Part shown: positions 1 through 5,804 of the stretch, one piece after another
How positions within the stretch are numbered: the first letter of the stretch is position 1
Layout of the letters: every line of letters starts with the position of its first letter
Assembly: GCA_009924765.1 (NCBI GenBank)
Contig: RFQW01000111.1
Coordinates: 1 to 6,108 of the forward strand
DNA from: Planctomycetota bacterium
GTDB taxonomy: Bacteria; Planctomycetota; Phycisphaerae; Phycisphaerales; SM1A02
Length of the DNA stretch: 6,108 nt
Reading direction: 5' to 3'
The notes under the pieces: generated by a model
Seen by the model: the letters and a program-made list of their open reading frames with translations, nothing else
Databases searched by the model: none
What the model was told of the DNA's origin: nothing
Position numbers and translations under genes: made by a program

Positions 1-1177
1 AACCGCCGTGTTCGTCCACCCCTGATTCCACCTGCGGACTTCCCACATGCATGCGAAGGCTGCGACGCTCGCCAACGGGTGCGCGACGCGCGCTGGCGAA
101 GCCTTCGACGGTCATGCCGGTCTGGGCAAGCACCTGCGTCTCGAGCACCAGGCATTCACCCTCGGGCGTCATCGCATCGGGGCCCGCCATGGGGCCGGTG
201 GGCGAACAGTCGAACGCGTCGATGCGGCGCTGCAGTTCGGTGGCCTGCGCGGCGTCGGCCAGCGCCTCGGCCTGCACACGGAACAGCGACCGGCCCGGAT
301 GCAGGTTCGCCAGATCCCCTTCGATGAATCGATCGAACAACCCGCGCTGCATGCGTGCGCCGAGCACCGCGTTGAAACCGGCACTCTGCGCGGCGTTCAT
401 CCAGAATCCGCGCGTGGTGTCTCGAATGGCCATCACCGCGGCGCGCGGATTGCGCCCCTGCTGCAGCGCCCGAACGGCGCATCGCTCGGCGTGGTCACCG
501 CGCGCCCACAGCGGCACGCTGCCGGCGAAGTCTCCGGCGTCACATCGCTCGCGCGCCTCCCGCTGCCAGTCTGGAAACGGCGTGCCGCGCGAACCGACGA
601 GTTCGTCCAGCAGTTCCTGCCAGCGCTCCTGCGCCAGCAGCATGCCCAGCAGGTGGCCGTTGCGTCGATGACCGAAGCGCTGGAAACCGAACGCATTCGG
701 TGCGCCGCGCGCAGCGAACACCTGCATGGCCTGTTGCACGCGCAGCGCATGCAGCGGATTCACCTGCCGGATGCGGATGGAGAATCGATTGCCTCGCAAC
801 TGCCCGGGTCGCAACTTGGCGGTGTGGCGCCTGGCCCACATGAACTCCATGGTTGGGTGCTGCAGCACCGGCGGATCCGGCAGGCCGGGCAGGTGCACCG
901 AAACGGTCTGGCGCGTGACCGCCATCTTGTCCTTCATGCCTGCGTGGCCCACGGCGCGCGCGGGCACGCCGCAGTGGCGTGCGATCACATCCACCATGTC
1001 ATCGTGGCTCATGCCGGAGCGCTGCACGCCGATGTGCAGGTGCTCGCCCTCGCCACAGGGGTCGATCAACGGCAGCTCGTCCACCAGAAAGTCCTCGGGA
1101 CGCTGCTTGATCACCCCTCCGATGGGCTGCATGTCGATGAGTCGCTGCGTGAGCAGCGGCGAGAACTGCGTGCTCAT
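1..1177 (-). CDS. truD: tRNA pseudouridine(13) synthase TruD (3' end beyond window)
   Basis: TruD isomerises uridine 13 of certain tRNAs to pseudouridine in the cytoplasm. I translated the reverse strand from 1177 down to 2 and found 392 codons with no stop, so the C-terminus lies beyond the left edge. TruD hallmarks appear in order: an N-terminal KQRPEDFLVDELP segment (residues 24-36), AGMKDKMAVTRQ (79-90) in which Asp83 matches the family's catalytic aspartate, LRGNRF (127-132), PNAFGFQRFG (160-169), and SPTGPMAG (325-332) near the C-terminal part. The start at 1177 is preceded by GGAG at 1185-1188, seven bases away, and it puts the N-terminal motif at the usual distance. E. coli TruD is about 349 residues, so this one is longer, probably over 400. 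It lies 37 bp downstream of the DUF151 gene and is probably co-transcribed with it. The family assignment is very secure; the exact tRNA targets are not visible. Confidence 0.95.
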   Translation of the reverse strand, partial: MSTQFSPLLTQRLIDMQPIGGVIKQRPEDFLVDELPLIDPCGEGEHLHIGVQRSGMSHDDMVDVIARHCGVPARAVGHAGMKDKMAVTRQTVSVHLPGLPDPPVLQHPTMEFMWARRHTAKLRPGQLRGNRFSIRIRQVNPLHALRVQQAMQVFAARGAPNAFGFQRFGHRRNGHLLGMLLAQERWQELLDELVGSRGTPFPDWQREARERCDAGDFAGSVPLWARGDHAERCAVRALQQGRNPRAAVMAIRDTTRGFWMNAAQSAGFNAVLGARMQRGLFDRFIEGDLANLHPGRSLFRVQAEALADAAQATELQRRIDAFDCSPTGPMAGPDAMTPEGECLVLETQVLAQTGMTVEGFASARRAPVGERRSLRMHVGSPQVESGVDEHGG

Positions 1178-1214
1178 GCGCGCGCTCCATCCATGGCAAG
1201 ACCGTGGCGCTGCT

Positions 1215-1685
1215 TCACGCGTCGTCATCCTCTTCGTCGGGTTCCTGCTCGGGGCCGATGTCGGGCACGGGCCCCACGCCCGCCGCGGCATCGGCGGCGG
1301 CCTGCGCCAGCACCGCCTCGTCGACCAGAATGGGCACGCTCTTGGCCACACCCAGCGCGATCGCGTCGGAGGGTCGCGAATCCACCATCACCTCGCGGCC
1401 GCCCTGCTCGATGACCAGCCGTGCGTAGAACGTGCCCTCACGCAAGTCGTGAATCTCGATGCGCCGCAGCGTGCCCCCCAGCGCGTCGAGCAGGTTGGCG
1501 AGCAGGTCGTGCGTCTGCGGGCGCGGGATCTCGATGCCCTTCAGGCGGCGCTCGATGGCGAAGGCCTCCGGCAGGCCGATCACGATCGGGAAGGCGCGGC
1601 TGCCGCCCACTTCGCTCAATTCGATGATCTGCATGTCGGTCATCTCCCGGATGAAGATGCGCGAGAGTTGCATGGTGACTTGCAT
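1215..1685 (-). CDS. DUF151 / bifunctional nuclease family protein
   Basis: This 156-residue protein matches the DUF151 (bifunctional nuclease, BFN) family, whose plant member has reported DNase and RNase activity; the role in bacteria is poorly known. Family features are visible: the opening MQVTMQLSRIFI strand, FPIVIGLPEAFAIERRL (residues 32-48), RPQTHDLLANLLDALGG (55-71), IHDLREGTFYARL (78-90), and the signature VDSRPSDAIALGV (101-113) followed by VPILVDEAVL (117-126). The last 20 or so residues are Pro- and Asp/Glu-rich and end in EEDDDA, probably a disordered acidic tail. I chose the start at 1685 because a perfect AGGAGG (1693-1698) sits seven bases upstream and the product then begins exactly at the domain; the frame is open to 1724, but that extension has no such support. 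It is the first gene of the leftward pair with truD. The family is secure; the enzymatic activity is inferred. Confidence 0.92.
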   Translation of the reverse strand: MQVTMQLSRIFIREMTDMQIIELSEVGGSRAFPIVIGLPEAFAIERRLKGIEIPRPQTHDLLANLLDALGGTLRRIEIHDLREGTFYARLVIEQGGREVMVDSRPSDAIALGVAKSVPILVDEAVLAQAAADAAAGVGPVPDIGPEQEPDEEDDDA

Positions 1686-1692
1686 GGGACGG

Positions 1693-1698
1693 CCTCCT
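1693..1698 (-). promoter_or_regulatory. Ribosome binding site of the DUF151 gene
   Basis: The reverse strand reads AGGAGG here, a full anti-16S match, with seven bases before the ATG at 1685. It decides between this start and the longer reading to 1724, and it is the strongest ribosome binding site in the window. Confidence 0.85.
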
Positions 1699-1743
1699 GT
1701 CAGATGGTAGGAAGACGCAGCCACGGCGGCTGCCCGGCCCCGC

Positions 1744-1749
1744 TACCAT
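1744..1749 (+). promoter_or_regulatory. Candidate -10 element for metK
   Basis: TACCAT fits the TAnnnT pattern and would give a leader of roughly 35 bases ahead of the metK start at 1792. The sequence 17 bp upstream is GC-rich and lacks a recognisable -35. A similar TAACATTG lies ahead of ptsN at 4394-4401. This is a tentative call from pattern and position. Confidence 0.3.
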
Positions 1750-1791
1750 TGTTGGCTTCGATCGCATCCTCATTTCACCGGAGAACAAGCC

Positions 1792-3015
1792 ATGGCCGCC
1801 AAGCACCTCTTCACCAGCGAATCCGTCTCGATGGGACACCCCGACAAGCTCGCCGACCAGATCAGCGACGCGGTGCTTGATGCGATGCTCGCGAAGGACC
1901 CGGCCAGCCGCGTGGCCTGCGAAACGCTGGTGACCACCGGCACCGCCGTGGTGGCCGGTGAGGTGACCACCAAGGCTCAGATCAATGTGGCCGACATCGT
2001 TCGAGCCGCCGTGCTGAAGGCCGGCTACGACTGCCCGAGCAAGGGCTTCGACGGCAAGAGCTGCGGCGTGAACGTGCTGCTGGGCAAGCAAAGCCCCGAC
2101 ATCGCGCGCGGCGTGGGCCGCAAGAAGAAGAAGGCCCAGGGTGCCGGCGACCAGGGCATGATGTTCGGCTTCGCCTGCAACGAGACCAGCGAGTTCATGC
2201 CGCTGCCGATCGCGCTCTCGCACGAGCTGGTGAAGCGCCAGGCCGAGGTGCGCGAGAGCGGCACGGTGAAGGGCCTGCGTCCCGACGCCAAGAGCCAGGT
2301 CACCGTGGAGTACGACGGCCTGAAGCCCGTGCGCGTGGTGACCGTGGTGCTGAGCACGCAGCACGCGCCCGAATGGAACGGTCCCGCCGGCCAGAAGCGC
2401 CTGAAGGCGGAAGTGATCAAGCACATCATCAAGCCGGTGCTCGGCAAGTGGTGGAGCGACAAGATCACGGTGCACGTGAACCCCACCGGACAGTTCGAGA
2501 TCGGCGGCCCGCACGGCGATTGCGGCCTGACGGGTCGCAAGATCATCGTGGACACCTACGGCGGTCGCGGCCGACACGGCGGCGGCGCCTTCAGCGGCAA
2601 GGATCCGAGCAAGGTGGATCGCAGCGCGGCCTACATGTGCCGCTACATCGCCAAGAACATCGTCGCGGCCGGTCTGGCCAACGTGTGCGAGGTGCAGGTG
2701 AGCTACGCGATCGGCGTGGCGGAGCCCACCAGCGTGCTGGTGGACACCCAGGGCACCGGTGTGGTGCCCGATGCATGGCTGGCCACGGAGGTGCGCAAGC
2801 ACTTCGACCTGACCCCCGCGGGCATCATCGACACGCTCGATTTGCTGCGCCCGATCTACAGCCCCACCGCCACGCACGGCCACTTCGGCCGCAAGCCCGG
2901 CGAGGGTGGCCCAGGCACCTTCACGTGGGAGCGCATCGACAAGGCGCCCAAGCTGAAGCAGGCCGCCGCGCGCAAGTACCCCAAGAGCTTCACCAAGCCC
3001 AAGGCAGCGCGCTGA
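1792..3015 (+). CDS. metK: S-adenosylmethionine synthetase (methionine adenosyltransferase)
   Basis: MetK makes S-adenosylmethionine from methionine and ATP, releasing phosphate and pyrophosphate. It supplies the methyl donor for nearly all cellular methylation and acts as a cytoplasmic homo-oligomer. The 407-residue product shows the whole family pattern: FTSESVSMGHPDKLADQISD at the N-terminus with His16, Asp18 and Lys20 of the ATP site, the GAGDQG signature (117-122), HVNPTGQFEIGGPHGDCGLT (228-247), the GGGAFSGKD signature (263-271) with KVDRSAAY following, and YGHFGR-like HGHFGR (362-367) near the end. Start choice is supported by GGAG (1780-1783) eight bases upstream of the ATG. The loop before GAGDQG is lysine-rich (RKKKKAQ, 110-116), and a basic tail of about 25 residues makes it longer than the 384-residue E. 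coli enzyme. It is first in a four-gene rightward cluster and ends 10 bp before the methyltransferase gene. Confidence 0.98.
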   Translation: MAAKHLFTSESVSMGHPDKLADQISDAVLDAMLAKDPASRVACETLVTTGTAVVAGEVTTKAQINVADIVRAAVLKAGYDCPSKGFDGKSCGVNVLLGKQSPDIARGVGRKKKKAQGAGDQGMMFGFACNETSEFMPLPIALSHELVKRQAEVRESGTVKGLRPDAKSQVTVEYDGLKPVRVVTVVLSTQHAPEWNGPAGQKRLKAEVIKHIIKPVLGKWWSDKITVHVNPTGQFEIGGPHGDCGLTGRKIIVDTYGGRGRHGGGAFSGKDPSKVDRSAAYMCRYIAKNIVAAGLANVCEVQVSYAIGVAEPTSVLVDTQGTGVVPDAWLATEVRKHFDLTPAGIIDTLDLLRPIYSPTATHGHFGRKPGEGGPGTFTWERIDKAPKLKQAAARKYPKSFTKPKAAR

Positions 3016-3025
3016 GCGCACGAAC

Positions 3026-4396
3026 ATGAACCCCGGACGCATCGCCGCCTTCGATCGGCTCGCCGATCACGCGGAAGCGTGGCCGCGTCTCGATCCGCCA
3101 CGAGACGAGTTGCCCGAACTCGATCCGCGCGACGCCGCACTGGCGCGCATGATCGAGCGCCAGGCGGTTCGCCGCTGGCTGACCCTGAAGACGCTGCTTG
3201 AACGCCAGCTCACGCGACCGTGGGCGAAGGTGGAGTTTTCGCTGCAGGCGGCGCTGCTCGGCGGCGCGGCGCAGCTGTTCCTGATGGATCGCATTCCCGA
3301 GCACGCCGCGGTGGACGAGACCGTGGAGTGGGCGAAGCGGCGTTTGCGACCGGGCGCGGGTGGCATGGTGAACGCCGTGCTGCGTGGCCTGTCGTCGATG
3401 CGCGAGGAGCGACTGACGCCCGAGGCGTATGCGGCCTGCGACAAGGAGTCGTGCAATCTGCTGCCGCTGGAAGATGGTGGCGCGTGGCGACTGCGAATGC
3501 CGGTGTTCAGCGCCTCACCGCCTGAGCGCCTGGCGCAACGCACGGGCCTGCCCATGCACCTGCTGCTGCGATGGATCAACCGCTTCGGCATGGCCGAGGC
3601 GCACGCGCTGGCGCTGCACACGCTGGTGCAGCCTCCGATCTTCGTGCATGGTCTGCCTGCTGGCACCGCGGGTGCGGAAACCGTTGCCGGCGAGCGTGCA
3701 TGCCTGTGGACAGGCGATCACGCCTCCATGGTGGACCTGTTCTCGGCGCACCCGCTGGCACGCGTGCAGGACATCTCGAGCGCCATGGCCGTGCAGCGCA
3801 CCGCGCACCTGAAGCCCGCGCTGATCGTGGACGCCTGTGCTGGCCGCGGCACGAAGAGCCTGCAACTGGCGCAACTGCACCCGACGGCCGAAGTGGTGGC
3901 CAGCGAGCCCGATGCGCCGCGCCGCGAAAGCCTGCGGGAGACCGCAGATCGCGCCAGGCGTGGCGGCGTGGGTCGTGTCCGCGTGGCCGAGGGCAACGAC
4001 CTTCGCGACATGCTTGGCAAGGCCGATCTGCTGGTGCTGGATGTGCCCTGCTCGAACACGGGTGTGCTGCCACGACGCGCCGAGGCGGCCCACCGCCTGA
4101 GCCCGATGTCGCTGCAATCGCTGGTTTCGCTGCAGCGACAGATCGTGGAGGAGCACCTGCCCCTGCTGAAGCCAGGCGGCGCCCTGCTGTACGCCACCTG
4201 CAGTCTGGAGACCGAGGAGAACGAGCGGCAGATCGAATGGCTGACGGCGCGACTGGGCAAGGTCACGCCCTCGATCGAGCGCCGCATGCCTGCGGGCCTT
4301 CCAGGGGAACCTGCAGCCACCTACAGGGATGGCTCCTTCGCTGCCCTTTTCGAAGGCGTGATTCCTCGCGCGCAATCGAAGCCAGCCGCGCGGTAA
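3026..4396 (+). CDS. rsmB: RsmB/NOP-family rRNA cytosine-C5 methyltransferase with NusB-like domain
   Basis: The predicted enzyme transfers a methyl group from S-adenosylmethionine to C5 of a cytosine in RNA, by homology C967 of 16S rRNA. The 456-residue protein has the RsmB architecture. Residues about 35-130 form a NusB-like RNA-binding domain, recognisable by AAQLFLMDRIPEHAAVDETV (81-100) and GMVNAVLRGL (113-122). A linker with VQDISSAMA (247-255) leads to a class I SAM-dependent methyltransferase domain. There, motif I is DACAGRGTKS (269-278), motif IV is LDVPCSNTGVL (338-348) with Cys342, and motif VI is ATCSLETEENE (390-400) with Cys392; these two cysteines are the usual pair in this family. 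Motif I departs from the common CAAPGGKT form. No clear Shine-Dalgarno precedes the ATG, so translation may be coupled to metK, whose stop is 10 bp upstream. Exact target base is inferred. Confidence 0.9.
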   Translation: MNPGRIAAFDRLADHAEAWPRLDPPRDELPELDPRDAALARMIERQAVRRWLTLKTLLERQLTRPWAKVEFSLQAALLGGAAQLFLMDRIPEHAAVDETVEWAKRRLRPGAGGMVNAVLRGLSSMREERLTPEAYAACDKESCNLLPLEDGGAWRLRMPVFSASPPERLAQRTGLPMHLLLRWINRFGMAEAHALALHTLVQPPIFVHGLPAGTAGAETVAGERACLWTGDHASMVDLFSAHPLARVQDISSAMAVQRTAHLKPALIVDACAGRGTKSLQLAQLHPTAEVVASEPDAPRRESLRETADRARRGGVGRVRVAEGNDLRDMLGKADLLVLDVPCSNTGVLPRRAEAAHRLSPMSLQSLVSLQRQIVEEHLPLLKPGGALLYATCSLETEENERQIEWLTARLGKVTPSIERRMPAGLPGEPAATYRDGSFAALFEGVIPRAQSKPAAR

Positions 4397-4401
4397 CATT
4401 G
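4394..4401 (+). promoter_or_regulatory. Candidate -10-like element before ptsN
   Basis: TAACATTG overlaps the TAA stop of the preceding methyltransferase gene and resembles TACCATTG ahead of metK. It lies 26 bases before the ptsN start and could give that gene its own promoter. No -35 match is evident, so this is a weak suggestion. Confidence 0.22.
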
Positions 4402-4427
4402 CCCGATCCCGTTTTGGGAACGACCGC

Positions 4428-4889
4428 ATGAACTGCCTCGACGTGCTCAAGCCCGACTGCGTGAAGGTGCCTCTCCTGGCAACGGAGAAGCGTGCTGCCA
4501 TCGAGGAACTGGTGGATGTGCTCGCTGCAGCCGGTGCGGTGGGTGATGCCGCAGAGTTGAAGGCCGCCGTGTGGGCCCGCGAATCGCAGCGCAGCACCGG
4601 CATCGGCGAAGGCCTGGCCATTCCGCACGGCAAGGGCGCGGCGGTGAAGCGACTGGCCATGGCGATCGGCATGCCGACGCAGCCCATCGAATACGACAGC
4701 ATCGACCGCAAGCCGGTGAAGCTGATCGTGATGCTGGTGAGCCCGCCGGACAAGGTGACCGAGCATGTGCAGGCGCTGGGCCGCCTGAGCCGGCTCATGA
4801 CCGACCCGGTCTTCCGCGAGAAGACCTACGCCGCGCGCAGTGCCCAGGAACTTTTCGAGCTGTTCCGGAAGGCCGAAACGGCGGGCTGA
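4428..4889 (+). CDS. ptsN: PTS EIIA type-2 domain protein, PtsN-like (EIIA-Ntr)
   Basis: The 153-residue protein is a stand-alone EIIA of the mannitol/fructose/nitrogen class of the phosphotransferase system. Such proteins accept phosphate on a histidine and mostly act as cytoplasmic regulators (potassium, nitrogen or stress control) rather than in sugar uptake. The phosphorylation motif is clear: RESQRSTGIGEGLAIPHGK (51-69), with His67 as the expected phosphohistidine. The second conserved histidine, in TEHVQALGRLSRLM (111-124), is His113. The length fits PtsN, which is about 160 residues in E. coli, and there is no membrane segment or fused EIIB. The ATG is preceded by GGGAA (4416-4420), seven bases away, a weak ribosome binding site. 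It follows the methyltransferase gene by 31 bp and precedes the J-protein gene by 5 bp. No EI, HPr or rpoN is in the window, so its partner and target cannot be read from context. Confidence 0.88.
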   Translation: MNCLDVLKPDCVKVPLLATEKRAAIEELVDVLAAAGAVGDAAELKAAVWARESQRSTGIGEGLAIPHGKGAAVKRLAMAIGMPTQPIEYDSIDRKPVKLIVMLVSPPDKVTEHVQALGRLSRLMTDPVFREKTYAARSAQELFELFRKAETAG

Positions 4890-4894
4890 ACCCC

Positions 4895-5791
4895 ATGCCG
4901 CGCGACCCCTACGACATCCTGGGCGTTCCGCGCTCCGCCACCCCGGAGCAGATCCGCGAGGCACACCGCAAGCTGGCGAAGAAGTTCCATCCGGATCTGA
5001 ACAAGACCGCCGAGGCCGGCGCCAAGTTCAAGGAGATCCAGGAGGCCTACGACCTGCTCTCGGATGCGCAGAAGCGCAAGCAGTTCGACCAGTTCGGCCA
5101 TGCCGGCCCGTCGATGGGTGGCGCACCGGGCGGCGCGCAGGGTGGCTGGGGCAACGTGGACGCCTCCACCTTCGAGGAGATCTTCGGTGACTTCATGGGC
5201 GGCGGTGCGCGGCGCGCAGGTGGCCGTCGCGGCGGTGCGCGCGCGGGCGAGGATCTGGAGAGCCGCATCACCGTGGACTTCATGACCGCGGCGCTCGGCG
5301 GCGTGCGTCACGTGAGTCTTGAAAGCAACGGCCAGCCCATCAGCCTGGATGTGCGCATTCCGCCGGGCATCGAGAGCGGCGGCGATCTGCGCCTGCGCGG
5401 CAAGGGCGGCGAAGGCATGGGCGGCGGACCCGCCGGCGACCTGGTGCTGCACATCTCCGTGGCGCCGCATCCGTGGTTCCGCCGCGAAGGTCTGGATGTT
5501 GTCGTGGAGGTGCCGATCTCGATCGCGGAGTGTGCGCTCGGCACCAGCGTGGAAGTGCCGCTGCTCGAGGGCACCGCGACGCTGCGCGTGCCTGCGGGCA
5601 CGGCCAGCGGCAAGCGACTGCGATTGAAGGGCAAGGGCGTTGCGGCCAAGGGCGAAACCGGCGATCTGTACGCGGTGATCCGCGTGGAAGCGCCCAAGTC
5701 GCTCAACGACGAGGATCGCGCGGCGCTGGAGCGCATGAAGTCCACCGAGCCGGATCCGCGCGCGGACGCTCCGTGGAACGCGAAGCGCTGA
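4895..5791 (+). CDS. J-domain co-chaperone, DnaJ/CbpA-type without zinc finger
   Basis: J proteins bring substrates to DnaK (Hsp70) and stimulate its ATPase in the cytoplasm. The 298-residue protein starts with a J domain (residues 1-68), DPYDILGVPRSATPEQIREA, with the essential HPD triad at 32-34 and YDLLSD and KRKQFDQFG near its end. A Gly-rich linker (about 69-118) follows, with an unusual Arg/Gly stretch ARRAGGRRGGARAG (105-118). The DnaJ C-terminal substrate-binding domains come next: ISLDVRIPPGIESGGDLRLRGKG (149-171) and GDLVLHISVAPHPWFRREGLD (181-201), then GTATLRVPAGTASGKRLRLKGKG (226-248) and GDLYAVIRV (256-264). The CXXCXGXG zinc-finger repeats of true DnaJ are absent, so it is a type II, CbpA-like protein. 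The frame is open back to 4571, but the J domain begins at 4895 and the extension overlaps ptsN. With 5 bp between the genes, translational coupling is likely. Confidence 0.93.
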   Translation: MPRDPYDILGVPRSATPEQIREAHRKLAKKFHPDLNKTAEAGAKFKEIQEAYDLLSDAQKRKQFDQFGHAGPSMGGAPGGAQGGWGNVDASTFEEIFGDFMGGGARRAGGRRGGARAGEDLESRITVDFMTAALGGVRHVSLESNGQPISLDVRIPPGIESGGDLRLRGKGGEGMGGGPAGDLVLHISVAPHPWFRREGLDVVVEVPISIAECALGTSVEVPLLEGTATLRVPAGTASGKRLRLKGKGVAAKGETGDLYAVIRVEAPKSLNDEDRAALERMKSTEPDPRADAPWNAKR

Positions 5792-5804
5792 ATCGCCGTC
5801 AGCG
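5786..5804. terminator. Small hairpin across the convergent stop codons
   Basis: CGCTGA (5786-5791) pairs perfectly with TCAGCG (5799-5804) around a 7-base loop. Each arm contains the TGA stop of one of the two convergent genes, so three of the six pairs follow from the arrangement itself. No T-tract follows on either strand. It is a possible weak bidirectional terminator, but the stem is short and the call is tentative. Confidence 0.25.

Larger units (their letters stand above)
1686..1791. promoter_or_regulatory. Divergent intergenic region between the DUF151 gene and metK
   Basis: This 106-bp gap separates two divergent transcription units and should hold both promoters. On the plus strand TACCAT at 1744-1749 resembles a TAnnnT -10 element, 42 bases before the metK ATG. 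The reverse strand also reads TACCAT at 1704-1709, 18 bases before the DUF151 start. Together they form a 7-bp inverted repeat (ATGGTAG at 1704-1710, CTACCAT at 1743-1749) separated by 32 bp. No clear TTGACA-type -35 accompanies either one. I see no SAM-riboswitch-like fold or terminator in the metK leader, and the gap is short for one. The function is inferred from position only. Confidence 0.5.

Noticed and set aside
47..1414. Long plus-strand open frame of 455 codons opposite truD and the DUF151 gene
   Set aside because: It is antisense to truD, whose motifs are intact over all 392 codons. The translation is His/Arg/Ala-rich with no recognisable domain, as expected for an antisense frame in high-GC DNA.
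1686..1791. SAM riboswitch ahead of metK
   Set aside because: I looked for paired stems and a terminator in the leader and found none; a transcript starting near the candidate -10 would have a leader of only about 35 bases.
726..1880. Plus-strand open frame of 384 codons spanning the divergent region
   Set aside because: It crosses truD, the DUF151 gene, the promoter region and the metK start, and shows no domain.
1438..3042. Minus-strand open frame of 534 codons opposite metK
   Set aside because: It is a shadow of metK codon use (rich in His, Ala, Leu and Gly) and crosses the divergent intergenic region; its last part merely reads the DUF151 gene out of frame.
4407..4419. TCCC-GTTTT-GGGA hairpin between rsmB and ptsN as a terminator
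   Set aside because: The stem is only four pairs with no T-tract after it, and it overlaps the probable ptsN ribosome binding site.
3515..4798. Minus-strand open frame of 427 codons opposite rsmB and ptsN
   Set aside because: It is antisense to two genes with clear catalytic motifs and has no recognisable domain or suitable start context.
4571..4894. Upstream extension of the J-protein reading frame
   Set aside because: It overlaps ptsN in another frame, its translation is low-complexity, and the J domain starts right at the ATG at 4895.
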